Numbered from the stretch's first letter, positions 24,863-34,756 are shown. The stretch: 64,000 nucleotides of DNA from Bacteroidales bacterium (GCA_017630155.1 JAGBVU010000024.1:1-64000); one strand, 5' to 3'. Numbers and translations are program-made. The notes: generated by a model not told the origin, from the sequence alone.

Positions 24863-25444
24863 ATGAATATCATTTTCGCCACAGGCAACAAACACAAACT
24901 TCAGGAGGCTCAGCAAATTTTGGGCCCCACTTTTTCATTGAAAACATCGGCCGAATGCGGCATCACCGAAGATATCCCCGAGACTGCTGACACCCTCAAG
25001 GGGAATGCGATTCAGAAGGCAATGTACATTTGGGACAGACTTCACACAAACTGCTTTGCAGATGACACAGGGCTTGAAATCGACGCCCTCAACGGTGCAC
25101 CAGGGGTATATTCGGCACGATATGCCGGCGAAAAATGCTCATTCCAGGACAATATAGAGAAAGTGCTGAAGGAACTTGAAAGTGCCCCTGCACCCCGTAC
25201 AGCCCGCTTCAGGTGTGTAGTGGCACTGATCATTGATGGAGAGGTAACCACATTTGACGGGATAGTAGAGGGTGAGATTACCCTTGAGCCCAAGGGCAAC
25301 GGAGGTTTCGGATACGACCCTATCTTCAAGCCTCAGGGCTATGACAAATGTTTCTCAGAGCTCTCTGCAGAAGAGAAGAACTCCATCTCCCACCGAGGCA
25401 TGGCCATGAAACTCCTCGCTGAGCACCTCAACTCATTGCGATAG
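24863..25444 (+). CDS. rdgB: XTP/dITP pyrophosphatase
   Basis: A 193-residue housecleaning nucleotidase of the Ham1/RdgB family that removes dITP, dXTP and other deaminated purine nucleotides. The substrate-binding motif TGNKHKLQEAQ (about 6-16), ADDTGLEIDALNGAPGVYSARYAG and GNGGFGYDPIF are all intact. It has the usual length. recO starts 4 nt after the stop. Confidence 0.97.
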   Translation: MNIIFATGNKHKLQEAQQILGPTFSLKTSAECGITEDIPETADTLKGNAIQKAMYIWDRLHTNCFADDTGLEIDALNGAPGVYSARYAGEKCSFQDNIEKVLKELESAPAPRTARFRCVVALIIDGEVTTFDGIVEGEITLEPKGNGGFGYDPIFKPQGYDKCFSELSAEEKNSISHRGMAMKLLAEHLNSLR

Positions 25445-25447
25445 CCG

Positions 25448-26101
25448 ATGATTTTGCTCCACACCACCAAATACGGAGACTCATCCATCATCCTGCACGG
25501 ATTTACCCGTGAACAGGGGAGGAAGAGTTTTATCATCAGAGGTGTGGGAAAGAAAAAAGGTTCCAGCTCCACAGCCCTGCTCCACCCTCTGAGCATTCTC
25601 GAGACAGAGATACGTCCCGGGGCGGAGTACTCCATTGCGCAGCTGAGGGACTACTCGGCGAAATACCCACTCCACTCCCTTAGGAGCAGCGTGGTGAAAA
25701 ACACCATTGCCATATACATAAGCGAACTCCTCTACCGGACCCTCCGCGATTCGGAGAGTGACCCCGCGCTATACGATTTTCTGGAGAATTCAATCCTGGC
25801 TCTGAACGGACTGGAGAGCGATTATGGCAATTTCCATATCTGGTTTACCATCAAATACATCTCCTTTCTGGGATTTATGCCTGACTCTGCATCACTTATG
25901 GCCTTCACCAACTTTGAGCCCTGGCAAAGGGAGGTGCTGGGGCAATTCCTAACACTGAAAACAGACGAGGCGATGAAGCTCCCCCTCAGAAGGGAATGGA
26001 AAAACGAATTTGTCGGAGCCCTTATCCGCTTTCTCGAACAGAACCTCGGTCAACGGATCGAAATCAAGTCCGTAAATGTGCTACACCAGGTGCTCAATTA
26101 G
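25448..26101 (+). CDS. recO: DNA repair protein RecO
   Basis: A 217-residue RecO, a mediator that loads RecA onto SSB-coated DNA with RecR. The N-terminal OB fold (LLHTTKYGDSSIILHGFTREQG, GVGKKKG) and the helical C-terminal part (FHIWFTIKYISFLGFMPD) are recognisable. It is somewhat shorter than the roughly 240-residue norm. No cysteine occurs, so the zinc finger found in some RecO proteins is absent. Confidence 0.92.
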   Translation: MILLHTTKYGDSSIILHGFTREQGRKSFIIRGVGKKKGSSSTALLHPLSILETEIRPGAEYSIAQLRDYSAKYPLHSLRSSVVKNTIAIYISELLYRTLRDSESDPALYDFLENSILALNGLESDYGNFHIWFTIKYISFLGFMPDSASLMAFTNFEPWQREVLGQFLTLKTDEAMKLPLRREWKNEFVGALIRFLEQNLGQRIEIKSVNVLHQVLN

Positions 26102-26146
26102 CCCGCCTCTGTCCCATTTGGTCTAAGCTGCTCACCTTCCGGTCTG

Positions 26147-26182
26147 CCGCGTCAACTTTTGGCGAATTTTTGGTAGCCGATT
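26147..26182. repeat. Degenerate REP-like half element
   Basis: CCGCGTCAACTTTTGGCGAATTTTTGG matches, with few changes, a segment at 36182-36208. The pairing arm of a complete hairpin is not present. It occupies the middle of the 110-bp recO-rsgA gap. Confidence 0.45.
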
Positions 26183-26211
26183 TTATATATTTTTTATCTT
26201 CGCACTCAGTT

Positions 26212-27153
26212 ATGATTAAAGGAAAAGCGACTATAGTAAAGCATACCGGAAGCCATTATTTGCTTTCGGAGCTTCCTGTGTGGAGGCCATTTCCCGCTGT
26301 GGCAAGGGGAAAACTGAGACTGAAGGATACAAACAGCACAAACCCTGTAGCAGTGGGGGATGTGGTGGAATATGAAGCTGATGACGATTTTGCCGGAACA
26401 GCCACTATCACCTCAGTACTCGAGAGAAAAAATCATATCATCCGCAAATCGACCAACCTTTCCCGCCAGTCGCACATCATCGCAGCTAATATCGATTGTG
26501 CTTATCTGGTCACAACACTCGCTTTTCCCGAGACCAAAAGGGCATTCATAGACAGGTTCCTGGTCACTTGCGAAGCGTACAAAGTGCCGGTAAAGATCGT
26601 TCTGAACAAGATAGACATCTACGGGGAGAGCCACAGAGAGTATGTGGACTACTTCAAAGGGGTCTATCAGGGGGCAGGATATGAGGTGTTTGAGGTCTCT
26701 GCACTTACAGGTCTTGGGGTGGACCGCCTACGCGAAGAGTGCGCCCGCAACAGTGGGGTAAACCTCTTCTCGGGAGTATCCGGTGTGGGAAAATCTTCAC
26801 TTATGAAGGCTCTGGACCCGTCACTTGAACCTAAAATTTCCGAGATATCAGAGCACTACAAACAGGGAAAGCACACCACTACTTTCTACGAAATGTACCC
26901 ATTGGCATCGGGTGGATTCGTTATTGACACCCCAGGTATCAGAGGCTTTGGTCTGGTGGATTTCGAAGAGCATGAGCTCTCCACCTATTTCCCTGAGATG
27001 CTCAGGATTATGGACGATTGCCGATTCAAACCATGCACCCACACCCACGAGCCACACTGCGCAGTGAAAGAGGCTGTGGACAACGGGGAGATTGATGGGG
27101 AGAGGTATCTCTCATACCTAGGAATGCTCGAAGAAGAGACCAAATACAGATAG
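26212..27153 (+). CDS. rsgA: Ribosome small-subunit-dependent GTPase A
   Basis: A 313-residue circularly permuted GTPase that acts late in 30S maturation. The order is OB fold (about 1-70), G4 LNKIDIY, G1 GVSGVGKSSLMKA, G3 DTPGIRGFGL, then the zinc-binding C-x4-C-x-H-x5-C cluster (CRFKPCTHTHEPHC). The ATG at 26212 is used; upstream codons of the long frame overlap recO. A possible -7 box (TATCTTCG) lies just before it, so it may have its own promoter. Confidence 0.96.
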   Translation: MIKGKATIVKHTGSHYLLSELPVWRPFPAVARGKLRLKDTNSTNPVAVGDVVEYEADDDFAGTATITSVLERKNHIIRKSTNLSRQSHIIAANIDCAYLVTTLAFPETKRAFIDRFLVTCEAYKVPVKIVLNKIDIYGESHREYVDYFKGVYQGAGYEVFEVSALTGLGVDRLREECARNSGVNLFSGVSGVGKSSLMKALDPSLEPKISEISEHYKQGKHTTTFYEMYPLASGGFVIDTPGIRGFGLVDFEEHELSTYFPEMLRIMDDCRFKPCTHTHEPHCAVKEAVDNGEIDGERYLSYLGMLEEETKYR

Positions 27154-27157
27154 CCCC

Positions 27158-28459
27158 GTGAACAGAAGAATCCTCAAACTTGCCATCCCCAGCATTTTCG
27201 CAAACATCACTGTTCCTTTGGTAGGAATGGTGGATATTGCCGTGGCAGGGCGCCTGGGGAGTGCTGCCGCAATAGGAGCCATTGCCGTAGGTACAATGCT
27301 TTTTGACCTCCTCTACTGGAATTTCGGATTCCTCCGTGTAGGGACCGGAGGGCTTACTGCCCAATCCTATGGTCGCAGATGCTTCAAGGACTCGATCAAA
27401 TATATGACGCAAGGGCTCTCTGTCTCATTGGGCTCAGCCCTTTTCATATTGGCAATACAATACCTTTTCATACTTGTTGCATTTGAATTCATTGACTGCT
27501 CCCCAGAGGTGACAGCCCTCTCGAAGCAATATTTCTTTATCCGTGTGTGGGCTGCACCTGCCACCCTCTCCCTCTTTGTATTCAAGGGGTGGTTCATAGG
27601 GATGCAGAATACCGTGAGCCCCATGGCAATAGATGTGGTGGTAAATGTTGTCAATGTAGTAGTTAGCATATGGTTGGGACTATACACAGACTTGGGTTTT
27701 GCCGGCATCGCCCTGGGGACAGTGATTGCCCAATACTCCGGATTGCTTCTGGCTATAGCGCTATTTGTCATATACTACAGGAAACTGTTCCACTATTTTG
27801 ATCTGAAAGAGAGTCTCCATCTGGAGGATATGAAGGCATTTTTCAAACTCAATGGAAACCTTTTCGTCCGGTCGCTATGCTTTATGTGCATATACTCAGG
27901 TTTTACCGCACTGGCGGCCGGGTACGGCGATGTGCAGCTGGCGGTGAGCTCCATTATGATGAAACTTCTGATGCTCTTTTCCTATTTCATAGATGGATTT
28001 GCCTATGCAGGGGAGGCCTTGACAGGGCGCTACATTGGGGCAAAGGACAAGCCTAATCTGCTCAAGTCTGTGAAATACCTATTCCTGTGGAGTGCCGCTA
28101 TTGGGGTGATATCCACTATAGCATATGCTGTCGGGGGTGAATGGATGGTCCGTCTGATGACCACTGAGCCTGCTGTGATAGAGGGGACCAGACCGTTCCT
28201 CTTCTGGCTGGTGCTGATGCCGATAATAAGCTGTGCTGCCTTTATGTGGGATGGCATCTATATCGGAGCCACAGCCTCTATCCCAATCCGCAATTCGATG
28301 ATATGGGCCTGTGTGGCATTCTATGTGATATACTTCATCTTCAGGGGATCGACCGACAGCATACAAGTTCTATGGTATGCCTACTTCGCACACCTTATCG
28401 CCAGAGCCCTCTATCTGACCATCGTGGCCAGAAAAGAGGTATTCGGCAAGTGCCAATAA
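27158..28459 (+). CDS. MATE-family efflux transporter (DinF-like)
   Basis: A 433-residue, 12-segment membrane protein of the MATE superfamily, DinF branch: ILKLAIPSIFANITVPLVGMVDIAVAGRLG at the N-terminus and the second-half repeat ALAAGYGDVQLAVSSIMMKLLMLF. MATE proteins export drugs or metabolites with Na+ or H+ coupling; the substrate is unknown. Translation starts at GTG (27158), 4 nt after the rsgA stop. Confidence 0.92.
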   Translation: MNRRILKLAIPSIFANITVPLVGMVDIAVAGRLGSAAAIGAIAVGTMLFDLLYWNFGFLRVGTGGLTAQSYGRRCFKDSIKYMTQGLSVSLGSALFILAIQYLFILVAFEFIDCSPEVTALSKQYFFIRVWAAPATLSLFVFKGWFIGMQNTVSPMAIDVVVNVVNVVVSIWLGLYTDLGFAGIALGTVIAQYSGLLLAIALFVIYYRKLFHYFDLKESLHLEDMKAFFKLNGNLFVRSLCFMCIYSGFTALAAGYGDVQLAVSSIMMKLLMLFSYFIDGFAYAGEALTGRYIGAKDKPNLLKSVKYLFLWSAAIGVISTIAYAVGGEWMVRLMTTEPAVIEGTRPFLFWLVLMPIISCAAFMWDGIYIGATASIPIRNSMIWACVAFYVIYFIFRGSTDSIQVLWYAYFAHLIARALYLTIVARKEVFGKCQ

Positions 28460-28530
28460 TCAGCACTGATAATCATAGCCGGCATTCACGCTGCACTAAT
28501 TCACGCTGAATCATCTGGCCACATGGAATC

Positions 28531-28615
28531 TCGCGTTCATTTTTGGCCGATTTTGAACGCGACCCCCAAAAAAAACAGCTCCCGCGTTCATTTTTGGCCA
28601 AAAACGTGCGCGGGA
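28531..28615. repeat. Two adjacent REP-like hairpins
   Basis: Unit 1 (28531-28562) has perfect 9-bp arms TCGCGTTCA/TGAACGCGA around TTTTGGCCGATT. Unit 2 (28580-28615) has arms TCCCGCG/CGCGGGA around a TTTTTGGCCAAAAA palindrome. The CGCG, TTCATTTT, GGC plan is that of the repeats flanking the transposase at 34908-35846. They lie in the convergent gap after the MATE gene. Confidence 0.7.
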
Positions 28616-28643
28616 AACAGTTACGACAAAGCTGTTATGTGTG

Positions 28644-28763
28644 GACGTGGAGATAAGGTCCTCCAGGCGTTCGCTTCGCTCACTCCCTCCCACACCTTAG
28701 GTGCGGGTCCCTCCCGCTATCTAGCGCGGGTGCTAAGACCTTCCGGACCTTAATCTCCACGTC
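28644..28763. repeat. Structured repeat family alpha, copy 2
   Basis: About 120 nt closed by an approximately 18-bp terminal stem (GACGTGGAGATAAGGTCC against GGACCTTA, ATCTCCACGTC) with one bulge. Inside are hairpins CACC-tta-GGTG and CCCGC-tatcta-GCGGG. Compared with copy 1 (183-292) the stems differ by paired changes. Apart from this and the hairpins at 28531-28615, the 328-bp gap between the MATE gene and the U32 gene holds nothing else. Confidence 0.75.
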
Positions 28764-28787
28764 ACCAAATATGTGTCGCAGATAATC

Positions 28788-30035
28788 TTACTCTTTTACT
28801 GTAATTTTATAGACTTTGTCGCCACGACGGATTCGATCGGCGATAGGGATAGAGCAATATGTACCTTGTGTACAGGTGTCTGCAGGTTTCAGGTCAACTC
28901 TGAGCTCCGGAATGACAAGCTCCACAACACCTGTTGTGGCACCGATAACCATAAGGGTATCCCCTACCGATATTGGCGCAGCCTCAACAAGTATTTCAGA
29001 GACACCGATATTAGAGAAGTAGTTGGTCACCTTACCTATATAGGTCTTCTGACGGGTAGCCTTGCTTCCATACACTTCGCTCCACTGACCCAGACGGGCT
29101 CCCTGATAGTAGCCATCCCAGAAACCGCGATTGAATACAGTAGCGAGTTCCTCCTTCAGTCCTGCAGCATACTCAGGGGTAAATGTTCCACCCTCTACAG
29201 CGTCCACTGCCCTTCTGTAGGCAGATGTAACTGTCTTCACATACTCTGCAGCACGGGCACGACCCTCGATTTTAAGGACAGATACTCCCGCTTTTATCAT
29301 CTTGTCGATAAACTCCACTGTACAAAGGTCCTTGGGGGACATGATGTATTTGTTGTCCACGTGGAGCTGTGCACCTGTCTCCAGATCGGTCACCTCATAA
29401 CCTCGGCGGCAAATCTGGAAGCATGAGCCCCTGTTGGCAGAGCTGCCATACTCGTGAAGGCTGAGGTAACATTTGCCCGAGATGGCCATACATAGAGCAC
29501 CATGGCAGAACATCTCTATCTGCACAAGCTCTCCGTTGGGCCCTTTGATCTGATCACGCTCTATTATGTCGCTTATCTCCCTCACTTGCTCCATATTGAG
29601 CTCACGGGCCAGTACAATAACATCTGCAAACTGCGCATAGAAGCGGAGCGCCTCTGAGTTTGATATGCTCAGCTGTGTAGAGATATGAACTTCTAAATCG
29701 ATAGAGCGGGCATAAAGGATTACCGACATATCTGATGCGATTACTGCGGTCACACCCGCCTCTTTTGCCTTATCAAGGGTACGGTAAGCCTTCTCAAGAT
29801 CCTCATTGAATACAGCAATATTGAGTGTAAGATATGTCCTCACCTTATGAGCTTTACAAATCTCCACAATCTTAGGAAGGTCGTCTGATGAGAAATTGTT
29901 GGCGGAGTGGGATCTCATATTGAGATTCTCCACTCCGAAATATACAGAGTTGGCACCACCCTGGATGGCTGCCATAAGACATTCAAAATTGCCCGCAGGG
30001 GCCATTATCTCTATTCTCTTCCCTTTATTGCCCAT
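28788..30035 (-). CDS. U32-family tRNA/rRNA hydroxylation protein (TrhP-like)
   Basis: A 415-residue U32 'peptidase'-family protein. The family signature EMFCHGALCMAISGKC, followed by SANRGSCFQICRR, carries the conserved cysteines, thought to hold an Fe-S cluster. Homologues YegQ/TrhP and RlhA act in prephenate-dependent hydroxylation of tRNA uridine 34 or of 23S rRNA; Bacteroidota members of this size resemble TrhP more. True peptidase activity is doubtful. It starts 2 nt after the prenyl synthase gene, so they share a transcript. Confidence 0.88.
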   Translation of the reverse strand: MGNKGKRIEIMAPAGNFECLMAAIQGGANSVYFGVENLNMRSHSANNFSSDDLPKIVEICKAHKVRTYLTLNIAVFNEDLEKAYRTLDKAKEAGVTAVIASDMSVILYARSIDLEVHISTQLSISNSEALRFYAQFADVIVLARELNMEQVREISDIIERDQIKGPNGELVQIEMFCHGALCMAISGKCYLSLHEYGSSANRGSCFQICRRGYEVTDLETGAQLHVDNKYIMSPKDLCTVEFIDKMIKAGVSVLKIEGRARAAEYVKTVTSAYRRAVDAVEGGTFTPEYAAGLKEELATVFNRGFWDGYYQGARLGQWSEVYGSKATRQKTYIGKVTNYFSNIGVSEILVEAAPISVGDTLMVIGATTGVVELVIPELRVDLKPADTCTQGTYCSIPIADRIRRGDKVYKITVKE

Positions 30036-30037
30036 AT

Positions 30038-31015
30038 CTATTTCTGTCTTTTAACTATTTGGTGCGCAAACTCTTCCATCATGCTCCTCTTGTCATCATC
30101 CATTTCCACTTTGGCCAGTGAAGCGAGGGCAGATGAGTAGTACTTGTCAATCTCCTTTTCAGCTGCTGCCGCAATGTCAAGTTTATTGTACAATGCCTTC
30201 ATCCTGGCTATTTTCTCCTCTGCCTGCTCCTCTGAAAGGGCAAGGATAGCATTGAGTTCCTCCTTGTCCTCACCTTGGGCATCCTTCATGGTCTTGACCA
30301 GAAGCCAGCTTTTCTTGTTATTGGTGATATCCCCACCAATATTCTTTCCAAACACATTGGGATCTGCATATACATCAAGGTAGTCATCTGTAATCTGGAA
30401 GGCAATACCAAGCTGATACCCGAAATCGTAGAGAGCCTGTGCCTCCTCCTCCGAAGCGCCACCGATGAGTGCCCCGATCTTGGCCGAACAAGCAATTAGG
30501 ACTGCTGTCTTCAGACCTATCATCTTCAGATACTCATCCATGGTGATGATAGGGCAATCCTCAAAATTCATATCGAACTGCTGACCCTCACACACCTGGA
30601 TGGCAGTCTGTGTAAAGACCTTCATTACTGCTGGAAGGACCTCCTTAGGTGCATATGCCATATATTCATAAGCCTGGATAGACATAACATCCCCTGAGAG
30701 AATCGCTATATTGTCATTCCATTTCTTATGGATGGTAAGCTGCCCCCTGCGCATATCGGCCTTGTCCATGATATCGTCGTGGATGAGTGTAAAGGCGTGG
30801 AACACATCCAAAGCAATAGCCGGATAGAGAACATCCCTGTCCACCTTGCTTGAAAAGAGTGAGTGGGCAGCCAGACACATCTTGGGTCTGATACGTTTGC
30901 CTCCGATAGAAAGGATATAGGCAATAGGGCCGTAAAGTTCCTTTGGTTCCTTTTCAAGTTCAAGGGTAAAAAGTGTCTTCTCAACAAGTTGACCGATTTC
31001 GTTCAGGTTAAGCAT
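30038..31015 (-). CDS. Polyprenyl diphosphate synthase
   Basis: A 325-residue trans-isoprenyl diphosphate synthase that extends allylic diphosphates with IPP. Both aspartate-rich motifs are present: LIHDDIMDKADMRRG (about 82-96) and FQITDDYLDVYAD (about 202-214). Chain length cannot be read with confidence; it may be a geranylgeranyl/farnesyl type. It has its own -7 box (31038-31045) and precedes the U32 gene. Confidence 0.93.
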   Translation of the reverse strand: MLNLNEIGQLVEKTLFTLELEKEPKELYGPIAYILSIGGKRIRPKMCLAAHSLFSSKVDRDVLYPAIALDVFHAFTLIHDDIMDKADMRRGQLTIHKKWNDNIAILSGDVMSIQAYEYMAYAPKEVLPAVMKVFTQTAIQVCEGQQFDMNFEDCPIITMDEYLKMIGLKTAVLIACSAKIGALIGGASEEEAQALYDFGYQLGIAFQITDDYLDVYADPNVFGKNIGGDITNNKKSWLLVKTMKDAQGEDKEELNAILALSEEQAEEKIARMKALYNKLDIAAAAEKEIDKYYSSALASLAKVEMDDDKRSMMEEFAHQIVKRQK

Positions 31016-31037
31016 ATATAACGTGTTTGTGTTTCTG

Positions 31038-31045
31038 CAAAATTA
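31038..31045 (-). promoter_or_regulatory. -7 box of the prenyl synthase operon
   Basis: TAATTTTG on the minus strand in the 38-bp gap after gpmI, giving a leader of about 20 nt. Confidence 0.5.
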
Positions 31046-31053
31046 AAAAATTA

Positions 31054-32574
31054 TTACACCAATGCCTCGCCGGTCATATCGGCTGGCTGCTCAATACCCA
31101 TAAGTTTGAGCACTGTAGGTGCCACGTCAGCAAGACGGCCATCCTTAACCTCTTTAATCTCGTCATCCACTACGATAAATGGAACCGGATTAAGTGAGTG
31201 AGCTGTGTTAGGAGAACCATCTTCGTTTACTGCATTGTCTGCATTACCGTGGTCAGCTGTGATAAGGATTGTATAACCAGCTTCACGAGCTGCGGTCACT
31301 ACCTGATCCACACAAGCGTCAATAGTCTTTACTGCTGTACAAATAGCCTCATACACACCTGTATGGCCCACCATATCTCCGTTTGCAAAGTTAAGGATTA
31401 CCATATCGTTCTCTCCCTTCTTCAATTCAGCCACAAGTGCATCAGCCACCTCTGGTGCAGACATCTCTGGTTTGAGGTCATAGGTAGCTACTTTTGGAGA
31501 GTTGATAAGGATTCTCTTCTCGTTCTCGAACTCAGCCTCACGACCACCTGAGAAGAAGAAAGTCACGTGTGCATATTTCTCAGTCTCAGCGATACGGAGC
31601 TGACGGCGACCCGCTGCAGCCACCACCTCACCAAGGGTATTCTGAACATTCTCCTTGTCGAAAAGGATGTGAAGACCTGTAAATTTGTCATCATAAGGGG
31701 TCAGACAGCAGTAGTAAAGAGGAATAGTCTTCATACCGAAGTCCGGCATATCCTGCTGTGTAAGGACAGCTGTGATCTCACGGGCACGGTCGTTACGGAA
31801 GTTGTAGAAGATAACTGCATCTCCCTCTTCGATAAGGGCGACAGGATTGCCTGCTGCATCCACACCACAATGAGGCTTAACGAACTCGTCGGTGATACCC
31901 TCATCGTATGATTTCTGCATGGCTGCCACAGCGTCGGTAAATGGCTCACCAACACCTTTTACGATAAGGTCATAACCCTCTTTAACCCTCTCCCATCTCT
32001 TGTCACGGTCCATAGTGTAGTAACGGCCGATGATGGATGCTATCTTGGCACCGTTCTCCTCACATTTGCCCTGAAGCTCTGCGATAAAGTCTTTACCCGA
32101 TTTGGGGTCACAGTCACGACCGTCCATCAGACAGTGTACGAAAACTTTGTCAAGACCCTCCTGTTTGGCCACAGCGAGGAACTCATACAGATGCTCAAGT
32201 GAACTGTGGACACCACCGTGTGAAGTGAGGCCGATGAAGTGAAGCTTTTTACCTGTGCTCTTCACATATTCGTATGCTGCTTTGATCTCTTTGTTCTCGA
32301 GAAGTTTGTGCTCGCGGCAAGCGATATTGATCTTCACAAGATCCTGATATACCACTCTACCGGCACCCAAGTTGAGGTGACCCACCTCAGAGTTACCCAT
32401 CTGACCCTCAGGAAGACCTACGTCCTCACCGCAAGCCATAAGGTGTGAAACAGGGTATTTCGCTCTCAGTGCATCGATAGCTGGAGAACCCTGGGTATAG
32501 ATAGCATTGGTGCTGTCTTTCTTGCCTTCTCCCCAACCGTCGAGAATCATTAAAAGTACTTTCTTATTTTCCAT
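31054..32574 (-). CDS. gpmI: 2,3-bisphosphoglycerate-independent phosphoglycerate mutase
   Basis: A 506-residue, two-manganese enzyme that interconverts 3- and 2-phosphoglycerate. MILDGWG at the start, the phosphorylated serine in [10 protein letters not shown], and the metal motif [10 protein letters not shown] are intact. It has the usual length. It is divergent from rnr; its -7 box at 32635-32642 gives a leader of about 55 nt. Confidence 0.97.
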   Translation of the reverse strand: MENKKVLLMILDGWGEGKKDSTNAIYTQGSPAIDALRAKYPVSHLMACGEDVGLPEGQMGNSEVGHLNLGAGRVVYQDLVKINIACREHKLLENKEIKAAYEYVKSTGKKLHFIGLTSHGGVHSSLEHLYEFLAVAKQEGLDKVFVHCLMDGRDCDPKSGKDFIAELQGKCEENGAKIASIIGRYYTMDRDKRWERVKEGYDLIVKGVGEPFTDAVAAMQKSYDEGITDEFVKPHCGVDAAGNPVALIEEGDAVIFYNFRNDRAREITAVLTQQDMPDFGMKTIPLYYCCLTPYDDKFTGLHILFDKENVQNTLGEVVAAAGRRQLRIAETEKYAHVTFFFSGGREAEFENEKRILINSPKVATYDLKPEMSAPEVADALVAELKKGENDMVILNFANGDMVGHTGVYEAICTAVKTIDACVDQVVTAAREAGYTILITADHGNADNAVNEDGSPNTAHSLNPVPFIVVDDEIKEVKDGRLADVAPTVLKLMGIEQPADMTGEALV

Positions 32575-32584
32575 ATTATTTAGT

Positions 32585-32592
32585 TATATTTG
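32585..32592 (+). promoter_or_regulatory. -7 box of rnr
   Basis: TATATTTG on the plus strand, 67 nt before the rnr ATG. The opposing gpmI -7 box is to its right, so the two 5' leaders would be complementary over about 30 nt. Confidence 0.5.
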
Positions 32593-32634
32593 TTATCAAT
32601 AATCTGCGGATTTCTGTCAACTGCAAAAATCACG

Positions 32635-32642
32635 CAAAGTTA
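32635..32642 (-). promoter_or_regulatory. -7 box of gpmI
   Basis: TAACTTTG on the minus strand, with a leader of about 55 nt to the gpmI ATG at 32574. Confidence 0.55.
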
Positions 32643-32659
32643 TAAAAATTATACAAGAT

Positions 32660-34756
32660 ATGAAGAGAAGAAAGTTAAGACAACCGAAGGTAAAGAAACC
32701 CGCTTTCAAGAGGGAGGAGTTAGTAGGAACAGTAAGCATGACAAGAGAGGGTTACGCATTTATTGAGATCCCCGGTCAGGACAATGATATATTCGTATCG
32801 GCACCCAAATTGCGCGGAGCGCTCAATGGAGACACCGTCAAAGTGGTTACCACCAAGGCAAAGGGGATTGGGTCCGACGGCAAACCCAAAAGGATTGAAG
32901 GTGAGGTGCTTTTCATCATTGAGAGGTCGAGACTTCCCCATATCGGTATCCTGCAGGTGACCCGTAGCGAGGCTTGGGTTATCATGGAGAGCAGAGTAAT
33001 GCCTTACGACATACGCATCCCCATTGAGGATCTGGACCAATGGTTCCCAGACACCCCCGATTCCCCCCGCGATCCCAAAAAGATCTCAGGGCTCAAGGTC
33101 GCTGCAATAGTGAAGGATTGGCCCCGCAGAGCAATGGCCCCCATAGGAGAGATAATCGATGTCCTCGGAGTGCCAGGGGAGAATGACACCGAGATGCACT
33201 CGATCCTGGCAGAATTCGGCCTCCCATACCGCTTCGAACCCAATGTAGAGGAGGCTGCCAATGCCATCTCCACAGAGATTACCGCAGCAGAGATCTCACG
33301 CCGCCGCGACTTCCGCGAGGTGACCACATTTACCATTGACCCGGCAGATGCCAAAGACTTTGACGATGCCATTTCCTACCAGGTATTGCCCTCGGGCAAT
33401 ATGGAGATAGGTGTCCATATCGCAGACGTCACCCACTATGTGAAGCCCGGCTCACTTATAGACAAGGTTGCATTCGAGCGCGGCACATCTGTCTATCTGG
33501 TGGACCGCACAGTCCCAATGCTACCTGAAAAGCTCTCTAACAACCTCTGCTCCCTCCGTCCACAAGAGGACAAACTCTGCTTCTCAGCTGTATTTGAGAT
33601 GGATGAGAAGGGCAATGTGGTAAATGAGTGGTTCGGCAGGACCGTGATCAACTCCAATGTCCGCCTCAACTACGAAGAGGCCCAGCAGACCATCGAGACC
33701 GGCGAAGGTATCCTTGCCACCGAGATACTTGCAGTGCATAAACTTGCTGAGATACTTCGTGCCAAAAGGTTCAAAGCGGGAGCCATCAACTTTGAACGCC
33801 CCGAGATGAAAGTACAGGTGGATGAAAACGGAAAACCTGTCGGTGTGTACGAGAAGATAGGAAAAGAGGCCAACTGGCTCATCGAGGAGTTTATGCTCCT
33901 GGCCAATAGACGCGTGGCGCAATTCATCGGCAAGCCTAAAGGGAGAGGTGCCAAAGTGAAGACCTTCGTCTATCGTGTACACGAGGATCCGAACCCTGAG
34001 AAGATAGAAGCACTTAGAAAATTTGTCCACCTCTTCGGGTACAATCTCCCTGTAGGTGAGATGAAAACTGCCCCCAAGAAAGGGAAAGAGAAAAGTGCTC
34101 CGGAGAAAAAGGCTGCCACCCCTAAAGGGCTGTCAAAAGAGGGTAAGAACATTGCGGGGGCCCTCAATGCCCTTCTTGGCAAAGTGAAAGGGTCACCCGA
34201 AGAGAATGCTATAGAACTTATGGCACTCCGCTCAATGGCCCGTGCCCGCTACACTACTGACAACTACGGCCACTACGGACTGGCATTTGACTACTACACA
34301 CACTTCACATCCCCTATCAGACGCTACCCGGATATGATGGTACACCGCCTTCTGGCCATGTACCTCGACCAGGAGCCATCACAGAACAAGGATGAATACG
34401 AGGGTATGTGCAAACACTCTTCCGAGAGAGAACAGATAGCCACCGATGCAGAGAGGGCAAGTATCAAATACAAACTTGTCGAATTTATGCAGGACAAAGT
34501 GGGACAGATCTTCGACGGATCGATCTCCGGCCTGACCGAATGGGGTATGTATGTGGAGATTGAACCCACTAAAATCGAAGGGATGGTTCCCCTAAGGGAG
34601 ATCCACACCGATTACTTCATTTTCGACGAGGAGAACTACCAGCTCATCGGCAAAGGGACAGGCAAACGTTACACCCTCGGCGACAAAGTGAAGGTCCGTG
34701 TAGTCCGCGCCTCCCTCGAACAGAAGATCATCGACTATCAGCTGATTTCAGATTAA
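32660..34756 (+). CDS. rnr: Ribonuclease R
   Basis: A 698-residue 3'-5' exoribonuclease able to degrade structured RNA. Cold-shock domains (about 20-200) precede the RNB catalytic domain (PADAKDFDDAISY, HIADVTHYVKPGS, DRTVPMLPEKLSN), and an S1 domain ends the protein (GQIFDGSISGLTEWGMYVEI). A Lys/Ala/Pro-rich linker (about 470-495, KKGKEKSAPEKKAATPKG) lies within the RNB domain, as in other Bacteroidota. It has a basic N-terminus and no clear lysine-rich C-terminal tail. Confidence 0.97.
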   Translation: MKRRKLRQPKVKKPAFKREELVGTVSMTREGYAFIEIPGQDNDIFVSAPKLRGALNGDTVKVVTTKAKGIGSDGKPKRIEGEVLFIIERSRLPHIGILQVTRSEAWVIMESRVMPYDIRIPIEDLDQWFPDTPDSPRDPKKISGLKVAAIVKDWPRRAMAPIGEIIDVLGVPGENDTEMHSILAEFGLPYRFEPNVEEAANAISTEITAAEISRRRDFREVTTFTIDPADAKDFDDAISYQVLPSGNMEIGVHIADVTHYVKPGSLIDKVAFERGTSVYLVDRTVPMLPEKLSNNLCSLRPQEDKLCFSAVFEMDEKGNVVNEWFGRTVINSNVRLNYEEAQQTIETGEGILATEILAVHKLAEILRAKRFKAGAINFERPEMKVQVDENGKPVGVYEKIGKEANWLIEEFMLLANRRVAQFIGKPKGRGAKVKTFVYRVHEDPNPEKIEALRKFVHLFGYNLPVGEMKTAPKKGKEKSAPEKKAATPKGLSKEGKNIAGALNALLGKVKGSPEENAIELMALRSMARARYTTDNYGHYGLAFDYYTHFTSPIRRYPDMMVHRLLAMYLDQEPSQNKDEYEGMCKHSSEREQIATDAERASIKYKLVEFMQDKVGQIFDGSISGLTEWGMYVEIEPTKIEGMVPLREIHTDYFIFDEENYQLIGKGTGKRYTLGDKVKVRVVRASLEQKIIDYQLISD

